Positions 1-8,722 are shown, counted from the stretch's first letter. The stretch is DNA of 64,000 nucleotides from Streptomyces broussonetiae (GCF_009796285.1 NZ_CP047020.1:5332001-5396000), one strand, 5' to 3'. Notes: generated by a model from the letters alone, not told the origin. Numbers and translations are program-made.

Positions 1-2
1 TC

Positions 3-353
3 CTCGGCCGCCTGACCGCCGTGATGTCCCTGCTGGAGGGCCACGCCGACTACGTCATGGACGGCGTCGGACCCAGCGTCGTACCGTCCGTCGCCGAGAT
101 CCGCGAGAAGTTCCAGCAGCGCCGCGCCAAGGGCGCCTCCCGGCTCGACCTCGCCCTGCGCAAGCTGCTGGGCCTGGACGCCAAACTGAGGCAGTACCGG
201 GACGGCGAGCGCTTCGTACGGGCGGTCGTCGGCGAGGTCGGCATCGACGGCTTCAACCGCGTGTGGACCTCGCCCAACACCCTTCCCACCAAGGCCGAGA
301 TCGCCAAACCGGTGGACTGGGTCGCGCGGGTGCACCGCAAGAGCGAGTCGTGA
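3..353 (+). CDS. Zinc-dependent metalloprotease-like protein (DUF2342 family), C-terminal part
   Basis: The reading frame is open from the left edge of the window, so the start and most of the protein are missing. The visible 116 residues include LLEGHADYVMDG near the beginning and a basic stretch (EKFQQRRAKG), which I recognise from the C-terminal half of the actinobacterial DUF2342 / F420-biosynthesis-associated metallopeptidase-like family. The EGH segment looks like part of a zinc-binding helix. In Streptomyces this gene normally lies just upstream of tilS, as here, with about 190 bases between. The substrate is unknown. The family call rests on this short but characteristic tail. Confidence 0.75.
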   Translation, partial: LGRLTAVMSLLEGHADYVMDGVGPSVVPSVAEIREKFQQRRAKGASRLDLALRKLLGLDAKLRQYRDGERFVRAVVGEVGIDGFNRVWTSPNTLPTKAEIAKPVDWVARVHRKSES

Positions 354-544
354 ACGGCACGGGGGAGTCGTGAATCGAATCCGGCCTGCGGCAGGCGAAC
401 GCCCCTCCAATCACCCGTCCGAGGGACCGTAAGCCATGCGTAGGCGTGCAATGCTCGGGGAACCTCCCGATTCTGTCACCATCTACACACTCTGAGTGAC
501 TGATCTCGGATCCACCCCCGACAACTTCATGAAGGGAACCGGAC

Positions 545-1597
545 ATGGGTCCCCATCCTGCGGTCGCGGCGATACGCCTGGCGGTCCGCCGCGTCCTCCA
601 CGACATCCTCAACGACCACACCTCGGGCGAGCCGGGCCGCAGGGCCACCGGCAGGCACCCGGAGCCGACGGCCGAGCGGTCCCCCTCCCCGCTCGTCCTC
701 GTCGCGTGCTCCGGCGGCGCCGACTCCATGGCCCTCGCCTCCGCCCTCGCCTTCGAAGCGCCCCGACTGGGCATCCGCGCCGGAGGCGTCACCATCGACC
801 ACGGCCTCCAGGCCGGCTCCGACCTCCGCGCCGACGAGGTCGTCCTGCGCCTGCGCGAACTCGGTCTCGACCCGGTCGAGTCGGTCGCCGTGACCGTCGG
901 CCGCGACGGCGGGCCCGAAGCCGCCGCCCGCGACGCCCGCTACGCCGCCCTGGACGCCGTGAGCGAACGCCACGGGGCCATGGCGATCCTGCTCGGCCAC
1001 ACCCGCGACGACCAGGCCGAAACCGTGCTGCTCGGCCTCGCCCGCGGCTCCGGCATCCGCTCCCTGTCCGGCATGGCCGCGGTCTCGGGGGCCGACGGCC
1101 GCTACCGGCGGCCCTTCCTCCAGCTCGACCGGCAGACCGCCCGCAAGGCCTGCATGGTCCAGTCCCTCCCGGTCTGGGACGATCCTCACAACGCCGACCC
1201 CGCCTACACCCGCTCCCGGCTGCGGCACGAGGGCCTGCCCGCCCTCGAGAAGGCCCTGGGCAAAGGCGTCGTGGAGGCACTCGCCCGCACCGCCCAGCTC
1301 TCCCGCGACGACGCCGACGCCCTCGACACCTGGGCCCGCCAGGCCGAGGGCTCCGTACGGGACGCCGCCGGGCTGCTGGAGTGCGCCAAGCTGTACGCCC
1401 TCCCGCCGGCCGTACGCCGCCGCATCCTGCGCCGCGCCGCCATTGAGGCCGGGGCCCCGGCCGGTGCGCTGTTCGCCCGTCACATCGAGGAAGTCGACCG
1501 TCTGATCACCGGCTGGCGCGGTCAGGGAGCCATCAATCTCCCGGGCAAAGTCGTCGCCCAGCGCCAGGGTGGCAGACTGGTGATTCGGCAGGGCTGA
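545..1597 (+). CDS. tilS: tRNA(Ile)-lysidine synthase TilS
   Basis: This enzyme ligates lysine to C34 of the CAU anticodon of tRNA-Ile2 using ATP, changing both codon and amino-acid specificity; it is essential in most bacteria. The N-terminal ATP-pyrophosphatase domain carries the PP-loop SGGADS at about residues 58-63, followed by LGHTRDDQAET, a typical TilS signature. The RSRLRHEGLPAL segment and a C-terminal domain ending in VVAQRQGGRLVIRQG fit the family. Its 350 residues match actinobacterial TilS. The ATG at 545 is preceded by AAGGGA about 8 bases upstream. It is followed by hpt on the same strand, the conserved tilS-hpt-ftsH order. Confidence 0.96.
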   Translation: MGPHPAVAAIRLAVRRVLHDILNDHTSGEPGRRATGRHPEPTAERSPSPLVLVACSGGADSMALASALAFEAPRLGIRAGGVTIDHGLQAGSDLRADEVVLRLRELGLDPVESVAVTVGRDGGPEAAARDARYAALDAVSERHGAMAILLGHTRDDQAETVLLGLARGSGIRSLSGMAAVSGADGRYRRPFLQLDRQTARKACMVQSLPVWDDPHNADPAYTRSRLRHEGLPALEKALGKGVVEALARTAQLSRDDADALDTWARQAEGSVRDAAGLLECAKLYALPPAVRRRILRRAAIEAGAPAGALFARHIEEVDRLITGWRGQGAINLPGKVVAQRQGGRLVIRQG

Positions 1598-1667
1598 ATC
1601 CCGACCGTCCGGAGCGACTCCGGCGGACCGGGCGGCCGCCGGGGCCGTAAGTGCGGGACGACCGAAA

Positions 1668-2231
1668 GTGATGCGGGTGGACGCGAAAGACATGGGTGCC
1701 GACCTCGAGAGGGTGCTCATCACCAAGGAAGAGATCGACGCGAAGCTGGCCGAGCTGGCCGCGAAGATCGACGCGGAGTACGCGGACAAGGACCTGCTCA
1801 TCATCGGCGTCCTCAAGGGCGCGGTGATGGTCATGGCGGACCTCGCCCGGGCGCTGTCCACCCCGCTCACCATGGACTGGATGGCCGTGTCCTCCTACGG
1901 CGCGGGCACCCAGTCCTCCGGGGTCGTGCGGATCCTCAAGGACCTCGACACCGACATCAAGGGCCGGCACGTCCTGATCGTCGAGGACATCATCGACTCG
2001 GGCCTGACCCTGTCCTGGCTGATCAACAACCTCGGCTCCCGCGAGCCCGCCTCGCTGAAGGTGTGCACGCTGCTGCGCAAGCCGGATGCCGCGAAGGTCG
2101 CCATCGACGTCGAGTGGGTCGGCTTCGACATTCCGAACGAGTTCGTCGTCGGCTACGGCCTCGACTACGCCGAGAAGTACCGCAACCTCCCGTTCGTCGG
2201 TACGCTCGCGCCCCACGTCTACGGCGGCTGA
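1668..2231 (+). CDS. hpt: Hypoxanthine phosphoribosyltransferase
   Basis: The enzyme salvages hypoxanthine and guanine to IMP and GMP with PRPP. The PRPP-binding loop is seen as HVLIVEDIIDSGLTLSWL at about residues 102-119, with an N-terminal VLKGAVMVMADL segment and the C-terminal VGYGLDYAEKYRNLPFVGTL typical of Hpt. A GTG at 1668 and an ATG at 1671 are adjacent and no strong ribosome site separates them; an internal ATG at 1692 (MGADLERVL) is also possible. It sits 70 bases after tilS and about 195 bases before the proposed ftsH start, as in other actinobacteria. Confidence 0.95.
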   Translation: MMRVDAKDMGADLERVLITKEEIDAKLAELAAKIDAEYADKDLLIIGVLKGAVMVMADLARALSTPLTMDWMAVSSYGAGTQSSGVVRILKDLDTDIKGRHVLIVEDIIDSGLTLSWLINNLGSREPASLKVCTLLRKPDAAKVAIDVEWVGFDIPNEFVVGYGLDYAEKYRNLPFVGTLAPHVYGG

Positions 2232-2426
2232 GCCAGTCGGCTCAGTCCTTGTAGGACGATCGGGAACCCCGGCGGGTTCCAGGCCGTTGAAGCATGCGAG
2301 GACGGGTTTCCCAGCCGTCGAAGCAGCTTCGTGCGACTTCGGACAAGCAGCCTGGGGTACCGTCAGAAGAACTGTCTTATCAAACTCACTATGGCAGGAG
2401 GGACGGGGCGACACCGCTCCGTATGG

Positions 2427-4466
2427 ATGGACGTGAAGCGATACTTCCGTGGGCCGGTCATGTGGATCGTGCTGGCCGTCCTTGCCGTGGTCGTGTTGAT
2501 GCAGGTCGTCGGCTCGTCCGGCGGCTACAAGACGGTGGACACCGGCCAGGTCGTGGCGGCGATCAATGACAACAAGGTCCAGTCGGCCAAGCTGACCACA
2601 GGTGACGAGCAGAGCATCAAGGTCACGCTGAAGGACGGCCAGAAGGTCGACGGCAGCTCGAAGATCCAGGCGAGCTACATCGGCGACCAGGGCGCTCAGC
2701 TGGCGACCAACCTGCAGACCAGGTACCAGAGCAAGCAGATTCCGGACGGCTACACGGTTTCGCCGTCCAAGCAGAACCCGTTCGTCGGCGTCCTGCTCTC
2801 CCTGCTGCCCTTCGTCCTGATCGTGGTCGTCTTCCTGTTCCTGATGAATCAGATGCAGGGCGGCGGCTCCCGGGTCATGAACTTCGGCAAGTCCAAGGCC
2901 AAGCTCATCACCAAGGACACCCCGAAGACGACGTTCTCCGACGTCGCGGGCTGTGACGAGGCCGTCGAGGAACTCCACGAGATCAAGGAGTTCCTGCAGG
3001 AGCCGGCCAAGTTCCAGGCCGTCGGCGCCAAGATCCCCAAGGGTGTGCTGCTCTACGGCCGCCCGGGTACCGGTAAGACGCTGCTCGCGCGTGCCGTCGC
3101 CGGCGAGGCGGGCGTGCCGTTCTACTCGATCTCCGGTTCGGACTTCGTCGAGATGTTCGTCGGTGTCGGTGCCTCCCGTGTCCGTGACCTGTTCGAGCAG
3201 GCCAAGGCGAACGCCCCGGCGATCGTCTTCGTCGACGAGATCGACGCGGTCGGCCGCCACCGCGGCGCCGGCCTCGGCGGTGGTCACGACGAGCGCGAGC
3301 AGACCCTGAACCAGCTGCTCGTCGAGATGGACGGCTTCGACGTCAAGGGCGGCGTCATCCTGATCGCCGCCACCAACCGGCCCGACATCCTCGACCCGGC
3401 GCTGCTGCGCCCCGGCCGCTTCGACCGCCAGATCGCGGTCGACCCGCCGGACCTGCAGGGCCGTCTGGAGATCCTCAAGGTTCACCAGAAGGGCAAGCCG
3501 GTCGCGCCCGACGTCGACCTGTCCGCCGTCGCCCGCCGTACCCCGGGCATGACCGGCGCCGACCTCGCCAACGTGCTGAACGAGGCCGCGCTGCTCACCG
3601 CCCGTGGCGACCAGAAGCTGATCGACAACAGAGCGCTGGACGAGGCGATCGACCGCGTGGTCGCGGGCCCGCAGAAGCGGACCCGGATCATGTCGGACAA
3701 GGAGAAGAAGATCACCGCGTACCACGAGGGCGGTCACGCCCTGGTCGCGGCGGCCTCGCCGAACTCCGACCCCGTCCACAAGATCACCATCCTGTCCCGC
3801 GGCCGTGCCCTCGGCTACACGATGGTCCTGCCGGACGAGGACAAGTACTCGACCACGCGCAACGAGATGCTCGACCAGCTCGGCTACATGCTGGGTGGCC
3901 GCGCGGCCGAGGAACTGGTCTTCCACGACCCGACCACCGGCGCTGCGAACGACATCGAGAAGGCCACCAACCTGGCCCGCGCGATGGTCACGCAGTACGG
4001 CATGACCGAGCGGCTCGGCGCCATCAAGTTCGGCGGCGACAACAGCGAGCCGTTCCTCGGCCGTGAGATGGCTCACCAGCGCGACTACTCGGAAGAGGTC
4101 GCCGCGCTGGTGGACGAAGAGGTCAAGAAGCTCATCGAGAACGCGCACAACGAGGCCTGGGAGATCCTGGTCGAGAACCGCGACGTGCTCGACCAGCTCG
4201 TCCTTCACCTGCTGGAGAAGGAGACCCTGGGCAAGGAGGAGATCGCCGAGATCTTCGCCCCGATCGTCAAGCGCCCGCCGCGGCCGGCGTGGACCGGCTC
4301 GTCCCGCCGCACCCCGTCCACCCGCCCGCCGGTGCTCTCCCCGAAGGAGCTGGCACTGACCAACGGTGCGAACGGCGCCACGGCCTCGATCAGCACGGTC
4401 AAGTCCGCGGCGGCGGAGTCCGTCCCGGTGACGGAGCAGGCCCCGGAGGACCGCCCCGAGAGCTGA
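2427..4466 (+). CDS. ftsH: ATP-dependent zinc metalloprotease FtsH
   Basis: This membrane-anchored AAA+ protease degrades misfolded and regulatory membrane proteins. From the chosen ATG (MDVKRYFRGPVMW...) it is 679 residues. TM1 lies near residues 10-28 and TM2 near 115-138, flanking the extracytoplasmic domain. The AAA module has Walker B IVFVDEID and the second region of homology (LRPGRFDRQIAVD). The protease active site is HEGGH, with the third zinc ligand in AANDIEKAT. Walker A reads GRPGTGKT rather than the usual GPPGTGKT, with Arg at residue 212. The open frame extends upstream to 2331, with an ATG at 2391, but homologs begin at MDVKR. A proline/serine-rich tail follows the peptidase domain. 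Confidence 0.96.
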   Translation: MDVKRYFRGPVMWIVLAVLAVVVLMQVVGSSGGYKTVDTGQVVAAINDNKVQSAKLTTGDEQSIKVTLKDGQKVDGSSKIQASYIGDQGAQLATNLQTRYQSKQIPDGYTVSPSKQNPFVGVLLSLLPFVLIVVVFLFLMNQMQGGGSRVMNFGKSKAKLITKDTPKTTFSDVAGCDEAVEELHEIKEFLQEPAKFQAVGAKIPKGVLLYGRPGTGKTLLARAVAGEAGVPFYSISGSDFVEMFVGVGASRVRDLFEQAKANAPAIVFVDEIDAVGRHRGAGLGGGHDEREQTLNQLLVEMDGFDVKGGVILIAATNRPDILDPALLRPGRFDRQIAVDPPDLQGRLEILKVHQKGKPVAPDVDLSAVARRTPGMTGADLANVLNEAALLTARGDQKLIDNRALDEAIDRVVAGPQKRTRIMSDKEKKITAYHEGGHALVAAASPNSDPVHKITILSRGRALGYTMVLPDEDKYSTTRNEMLDQLGYMLGGRAAEELVFHDPTTGAANDIEKATNLARAMVTQYGMTERLGAIKFGGDNSEPFLGREMAHQRDYSEEVAALVDEEVKKLIENAHNEAWEILVENRDVLDQLVLHLLEKETLGKEEIAEIFAPIVKRPPRPAWTGSSRRTPSTRPPVLSPKELALTNGANGATASISTVKSAAAESVPVTEQAPEDRPES

Positions 4467-4493
4467 CCACGTTTCGGCCGTGAAGGCCGGAAT

Positions 4494-4536
4494 GAACGCC
4501 GCGTCCACCAGGTTTAGCCTGGGGGGCGCGGCGTTC
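4494..4536 (+). terminator. Strong hairpin between ftsH and folE
   Basis: The arms GAACGCCGCG and CGCGGCGTTC (4494-4503 and 4527-4536) pair perfectly, and an inner CCAGG/CCTGG continues the stem around a TTTAG loop. It lies 27 bases after the ftsH stop. No U-tract follows, which is common for Streptomyces terminators. It could also shape the folE leader. Confidence 0.6.
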
Positions 4537-4598
4537 GTATGTCCGCATTACGACGCATGGCCGCCGTCATGCGTCAAGGCACAGGAACGAGGAACCAC

Positions 4599-5204
4599 AT
4601 GATCGACCCCGTGACGCTGGACGGTGAGGGACGCATCGGCGAGTTCGACGAGAAGCGCGCCGAGAACGCCGTACGGGAGCTGCTGATCGCGGTCGGTGAG
4701 GACCCGGACCGCGAGGGCCTGCGCGAGACGCCGGCGCGGGTGGCCCGGGCGTACAAGGAGATCTTCGCGGGCCTGTGGCAGCAGCCGGAGGACGTACTCA
4801 CGACGACGTTCGACATCGGGCACGACGAGATGGTGCTCGTGAAGGACATCGAGGTGTACTCGACCTGTGAGCACCACCTGGTGCCGTTCCACGGCGTCGC
4901 CCACGTCGGCTACATCCCGTCGACGTCCGGGAAGATCACGGGCCTGTCCAAGCTGGCCCGGCTCGTTGACGTCTACGCCCGCCGCCCGCAGGTGCAGGAA
5001 CGTCTCACGACGCAGATCGCGGACTCCCTGATGGAGATCCTTGAGCCCAGGGGCGTGATCGTGGTCGTGGAGTGCGAGCACATGTGCATGTCCATGCGGG
5101 GAATCCGCAAGCCCGGGGCGAAGACCATAACGTCGGCCGTCCGCGGTCAGCTGCGGGACGTCGCCACCCGGAACGAGGCCATGAGCCTGATCATGGCGCG
5201 CTGA
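4599..5204 (+). CDS. folE: GTP cyclohydrolase I
   Basis: FolE converts GTP to 7,8-dihydroneopterin triphosphate, the first step of folate synthesis. The 201-residue protein has the zinc/active-site segment STCEHHLVPFHGVAHVGYIP (about residues 87-106), SGKITGLSKLARLVDVYARRPQVQERLT and the C-terminal EHMCMSMRGIRKPGA, all family hallmarks. The ATG at 4599 is preceded by GAGGA 7-11 bases upstream and matches the usual N-terminus (DPVTLDGEG...). An in-frame ATG at 4539 lacks homology. The rest of the folate pathway lies just downstream on the other strand, with folE convergent to it. Confidence 0.96.
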   Translation: MIDPVTLDGEGRIGEFDEKRAENAVRELLIAVGEDPDREGLRETPARVARAYKEIFAGLWQQPEDVLTTTFDIGHDEMVLVKDIEVYSTCEHHLVPFHGVAHVGYIPSTSGKITGLSKLARLVDVYARRPQVQERLTTQIADSLMEILEPRGVIVVVECEHMCMSMRGIRKPGAKTITSAVRGQLRDVATRNEAMSLIMAR

Positions 5205-5226
5205 GCCGGGCGGGGCGGCGCCGCGG

Positions 5227-5715
5227 TCACGCCGCCGGTTCCGCCCCCGGGCGGTCCTGGTCCTCGTCGTCCGGGAGCTTGCACACGCGCTCCAGGAACA
5301 GGGCGGCCACTATCACCGCGATGCCCGCCACGACCGAGAAGCCGGCGTAGACGGCCTGGTCACGGCGGGCGGGGATGTCGAGAAGTTCCAGCAGGAAGAC
5401 ACCCGTGCCGCCGTACATACCGGCGACGAGGGCCGCGACCAGAGCGCTGGCTTGGCCGAAGACGACCGCGCGGGCGGCCATCAGCGGATCGACGCCCTTG
5501 GCGCCGGGGCGGCGCTCACGCTGGGCCTTGAGCCGGGCACGCAGCGAGAGCGCCGTCGAGACCAGGACCACGGCGATCAGGGCGAGCACGATGGGGGCGG
5601 CCAGGGGGACGCTGGGCAGGGTCCCGACCGAGTTCCAGAGGCGGGCGCCCGCCCAGGACAGGACTCCGGCCACGACGAACACGCCGACCAGCAACCTGAT
5701 GCGCAGCTCTCTCAC
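5227..5715 (-). CDS. DUF3180 integral membrane protein
   Basis: This 162-residue protein has four predicted membrane helices (near residues 7-25, 37-58, 88-106 and 124-143) and an acidic, proline-containing C-terminus. It matches the DUF3180 family, found in actinobacteria almost always at the end of the folate operon. Its function is unknown. It starts 71 bases after folK stops and ends 22 bases from the folE stop, in convergent orientation. Confidence 0.85.
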   Translation of the reverse strand: MRELRIRLLVGVFVVAGVLSWAGARLWNSVGTLPSVPLAAPIVLALIAVVLVSTALSLRARLKAQRERRPGAKGVDPLMAARAVVFGQASALVAALVAGMYGGTGVFLLELLDIPARRDQAVYAGFSVVAGIAVIVAALFLERVCKLPDDEDQDRPGAEPAA

Positions 5716-5786
5716 GGTGTCCCTTCAGCTCCCCCGGACCGACCCGGACTGTGGTCGTGACGACCTTGCCGTCTTGACCTTAACGA

Positions 5787-6398
5787 CTACTCGGGCAGTC
5801 GGAGTTCCAGGTCCGCGCGCGGTTCCACGCCCGCACGGGTGAGCGCCGCCAGCAGATCGGCCACCGTGCCGCGGCCGGGCAGCTGGGCCTGCGGGTCGAC
5901 GTCGTGCCAGGGGGCGAGCACGAAGGCACGCTCGTGGGCGCGCGGGTGGGGCAGCGTGAGCTGCGGGTCGTCGGAGGTGACGTCGGCGTACGCGACGATG
6001 TCGACGTCCAGGGTGCGCGGGCCCCAGTGCTCGTCACGGACGCGTTTGTACGCCTCCTCGATGGCGTGCGCGCGCTCCAGCAGGGAGGAGGGGGGCAGGG
6101 TGGTCTTGAGGACCACGACCGCGTTGAAGTACGACGGCTGGCTGCCGGGCTCGACGCCCCAGGGCTCCGTCTCGTACACCGGCGAGACGGACTTCACGCG
6201 GACACCGGGGGTGTCCTCGAGCGCGTCGACGGCGCCCTGGAGGGTCTCCAGGCGGTTGCCCAGGTTGGCGCCAATGGAGATGACGGCCCACTTGGGGTTC
6301 TGCAGGGTGGTGTCGGCGGCGTCGACCTGCTCGACGACCGAGGCGGGTACCGGCTGGACGGTCGGGTCGCTGTGACCCTGAAGGAAAGGTCGGGTCAT
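5787..6398 (-). CDS. folK: 2-amino-4-hydroxy-6-hydroxymethyldihydropteridine diphosphokinase
   Basis: FolK transfers pyrophosphate from ATP to 6-hydroxymethyl-dihydropterin, making the substrate of FolP. Visible motifs are SIGANLGNRLETL, SPVYETEPWG, the catalytic WGPRTLDVDIVAY loop and LPHPRAHERAFVLAPW. The chosen ATG at 6398 gives 203 residues and overlaps the folB stop by four bases, indicating translational coupling. The open frame runs about 25 codons further upstream into folB but with no homology. The N-terminus carries about 40 residues before the FolK fold, as in other Streptomyces. Confidence 0.96.
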   Translation of the reverse strand: MTRPFLQGHSDPTVQPVPASVVEQVDAADTTLQNPKWAVISIGANLGNRLETLQGAVDALEDTPGVRVKSVSPVYETEPWGVEPGSQPSYFNAVVVLKTTLPPSSLLERAHAIEEAYKRVRDEHWGPRTLDVDIVAYADVTSDDPQLTLPHPRAHERAFVLAPWHDVDPQAQLPGRGTVADLLAALTRAGVEPRADLELRLPE

Positions 6399-6754
6399 AC
6401 TCGGCTCCGGGTGATGGTGACGGTCACGTCGTCGAAGGGGACGGTGATCGGCGCGTCCGGCTTGTGGACGCACACCTCCACCTCCTGGACCCCTTCGTGC
6501 TTGAGGCAGGTCTGGGCGATCCGCTCGGCGAGCGTCTCGATGAGGTTCACCGGCTCGCCCTCCACCACGGCCACGACCTCCTCGGCCACGATGCCGTAGT
6601 GCACGGTCTTCGTGAGGTCGTCGTCCGCAGCGGCCGGTCGGGTGTCCAGCCCGAGGACGAGGTCCACGATGAAGGTCTGGCCCTCCTCGCGCTCCTTGGG
6701 GAACACACCGTGATGCCCGCGGGCCTTGAGGCCGCGCAGCGCCACACGATCCAC
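6395..6754 (-). CDS. folB: Dihydroneopterin aldolase
   Basis: FolB cleaves 7,8-dihydroneopterin to 6-hydroxymethyl-dihydropterin and glycolaldehyde. The 119-residue protein begins VDRVALRGLKARGHHGVFPKE, the characteristic start of the family, and contains TVHYGIVAEEV and NLIETLAERIA, with a conserved active-site lysine region near HKPDAPI. The GTG start at 6754 is supported by AGGAG (CTCCT at 6763-6767 on the + strand). It overlaps folK by four bases. Confidence 0.95.
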   Translation of the reverse strand: MDRVALRGLKARGHHGVFPKEREEGQTFIVDLVLGLDTRPAAADDDLTKTVHYGIVAEEVVAVVEGEPVNLIETLAERIAQTCLKHEGVQEVEVCVHKPDAPITVPFDDVTVTITRSRV

Positions 6755-6947
6755 GCGAATCACTCCTGCAATCGTCGGGAAGGACCGGCCCGTACCACGT
6801 GCGGGCGGCACACCGGCCTCAGACGAATCTACCTGCGGGCACTGACACGGCCGGGTCACGGGGCCGCGGGCCCCGACGGATACCACGAGGGTTCATCTTG
6901 TGTTTCCCCCGGGAAACCCGGTCGCGCCTTGGGGTGGAAGCCGCTCA

Positions 6948-6959
6948 TACCCCGGGGTA
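6948..6959. repeat. 12-bp palindrome in the folB upstream region
   Basis: TACCCCGGGGTA is a perfect palindrome in the 249-base gap between the NTF2-like gene and folB. A second small dyad (GTTTCC...GGAAAC) lies at about 6902-6916. The gap holds no gene. These could be a regulator site or part of an RNA structure in the operon transcript; nothing identifies a partner. Confidence 0.3.
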
Positions 6960-7003
6960 GGTGATTCCAACCACTTCTTCGCCCGCGTGAGGCGCCGATC
7001 CGC

Positions 7004-7540
7004 TCAGTCGAGAGGACCGCCGTCCGGATTCGCACCGTCTGCACTGGTGTCGTCGTCCTCGGCCCCGTCGCTCTCCGCCATGACGGGTGAGGCGTGGTGC
7101 GACCACAGCTTCCAGCCGGCGGGCGTACGCCGGAACACGTTCGTGGCGACGACGAGCTGGCCGACCAGCGGACCCAGCTCCGCGCCGTCCGCCGGGGCCG
7201 GGCCACCGCTGAGGATGTTCTCGGTGCAGGTCACCAGGGCGGTGTCACCGGTGACGGAGACGTGCACGTCGGTCAGGAAGAACTGGATGTAGTCCGTGTT
7301 GGCCATGATCAGGGCGTACGACCTGAGGACCTCGCCGCGGCCGGTGAGCACCGGCCAGCCGGGGTGCACGCAGGAGACCACGCCGGTGTCCGCCGGGTCG
7401 TGGTACTCCTCGTCCACGCCCAGGTCGGCAGGGGTGAGCCAGAGCGAGGACAGCTCGTCGAAGTCGCCGCGCTCCATCGCCTCGTAGAAGGCGGTGTTGG
7501 CGGCCTCGACCTGCTCGACGTCGGTATGGGGGGCGCTCAC
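7004..7540 (-). CDS. Nuclear transport factor 2-like (SnoaL-type) family protein
   Basis: The 178-residue protein has the alpha+beta cone fold signature: VEAANTAFYEAMERGDFDELSSLWL at the N-terminus, then GRGEVLRSYALIM and a C-terminal VATNVFRRTPAGWKLWSHHAS. Such proteins bind small hydrophobic or polar ligands and may be enzymes or binding subunits; no catalytic residues are diagnostic here. Its GTG start overlaps the folP stop by four bases and has GGAG upstream, so it is translated with folP. A role in pterin metabolism is suggested only by this position. The C-terminal 25 residues are acidic and probably disordered. Confidence 0.82.
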   Translation of the reverse strand: MSAPHTDVEQVEAANTAFYEAMERGDFDELSSLWLTPADLGVDEEYHDPADTGVVSCVHPGWPVLTGRGEVLRSYALIMANTDYIQFFLTDVHVSVTGDTALVTCTENILSGGPAPADGAELGPLVGQLVVATNVFRRTPAGWKLWSHHASPVMAESDGAEDDDTSADGANPDGGPLD

Positions 7541-8586
7541 CGGTCTCCTTCCGCCTTGCGCTCACCATCGGCACCGGGTGCGCGTCCTACATCGCGCGCT
7601 CCGTGCTCACCTGCATCGCCAGGCACGTATCCCGCGTCCTGCGCCCCGGGCCCGCGCTCCGCGCCCGGCGCGTGACCCGTGCCCCGCACCTCACGCACGC
7701 CGCCCGAGCCCGGCCCTGATCCCGCCTCGCGCGCCTCCTCCACGGCCCGTGCGACCCGCACCGCGTCCGCGGTGGCGCGTACTTCGTGCACGCGCACCGC
7801 CCATGCGCCGGAGTGCGCCGCGATCGCGGAGACGGCGGCCGTGGCGGCGTCGCGCTCCCTGGCCGGCGGGGGCGCGCCCTGCGGACCGGCCAGTACCCGG
7901 CCGAGGAACCGCTTGCGGGAGGCGGCCACGAGCAGGGGGTGACCGAGGGCGTGCAGGCGGTCGAGGTGGGCGAGGAGGGAGAGGTCGTGCTCGGCCTCCT
8001 TGGAGAAGCCCAGGCCGGGGTCGACGACGATGCGGTCGGGGGCGACACCGCCCGCCAGAACGGCCTCCACGCGCGCGTGCAGCTCGTCCACGACTTCGGT
8101 GACGACGTCCTCGTAACGGCCCCTGACGTTGCCGCCATCGAGGAAGCCGCGCCAGTGCATGACGACGAACGGGGCGCCCGCGGCGGCGACCACCGGGATC
8201 ATCGCGGGGTCGGCGAGGCCGCCGCTGACGTCGTTGACCAGGGCGGCACCGGCCGCGAGGGACTGTTCGGCGACAGAGGCGCGCATGGTGTCGACGGAGA
8301 CGACGACGCCCTCGGAGGCGAGACCGCGCACGACCGGGACGACCCGCCGGAGTTCCTCGGCCTCGTCCACACGCGTGGCGCCCGGCCGGGTGGACTCGCC
8401 GCCGACGTCGACCAGGTCCGCGCCCTCGGAGACGAGATCCAGGCCGTGCTTGACGGCGCCTGTCGTGTCGAACCAGCGGCCGCCGTCGGAGAAGGAATCG
8501 GGGGTCACATTGACGACGCCCATGACCGCACACCGGTCCCATGCCGGAAGGCCCGCCACCAGGCCGCGCCCGCTGAGGTTGTTCAT
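7537..8586 (-). CDS. folP: Dihydropteroate synthase
   Basis: FolP condenses 6-hydroxymethyl-dihydropterin pyrophosphate with p-aminobenzoate and is the sulfonamide target. Motifs include MGVVNVTPDSFSDGGRW at about residues 22-38, GGESTRPGA, SVDTMRASVAE, NDVSGG, DPGLGFSKEAEHDL and AASRKRFLG. The core ends near residue 280. It is followed by about 70 residues of Gly/Pro/Ala/Glu-rich sequence that no typical FolP has. It is the first gene of the minus-strand folate cluster. The ATG at 8586 has no obvious ribosome site, so the message may be leaderless or nearly so. Confidence 0.95.
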   Translation of the reverse strand: MNNLSGRGLVAGLPAWDRCAVMGVVNVTPDSFSDGGRWFDTTGAVKHGLDLVSEGADLVDVGGESTRPGATRVDEAEELRRVVPVVRGLASEGVVVSVDTMRASVAEQSLAAGAALVNDVSGGLADPAMIPVVAAAGAPFVVMHWRGFLDGGNVRGRYEDVVTEVVDELHARVEAVLAGGVAPDRIVVDPGLGFSKEAEHDLSLLAHLDRLHALGHPLLVAASRKRFLGRVLAGPQGAPPPARERDAATAAVSAIAAHSGAWAVRVHEVRATADAVRVARAVEEAREAGSGPGSGGVREVRGTGHAPGAERGPGAQDAGYVPGDAGEHGARDVGRAPGADGERKAEGDR

Positions 8587-8626
8587 ACGTTCAGCGTAGG
8601 CCCAGGAGGGTGCCCGGAACGCGCGG

Positions 8627-8681
8627 CGGCCCGGGCGGAAGCACCCGTGCTGGAGGGGGGGTGTGGCTTCCGCCCGGGCCG
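8627..8681 (-). terminator. Hairpin downstream of the MprF-like gene
   Basis: Sixteen-base perfectly complementary arms (8627-8642 and 8666-8681, GGCCCGGGCGGAAGC core) flank a 23-base loop. It lies 40-95 bases after the stop of the upstream minus-strand gene and just before folP, so it most likely ends that transcript. Confidence 0.65.
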
Positions 8682-8722
8682 GTCCTCGGCCACGCCGCTG
8701 GTCCCGTGACGTCCCGCGGCGC

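Noticed and set aside
1533..4508. A 991-codon open frame on the minus strand across hpt and ftsH
   Set aside because: It is the antisense shadow of strong coding sequence; composition is Asp/Val/Leu/Arg/Gly-skewed without motifs, as expected in high-GC DNA.
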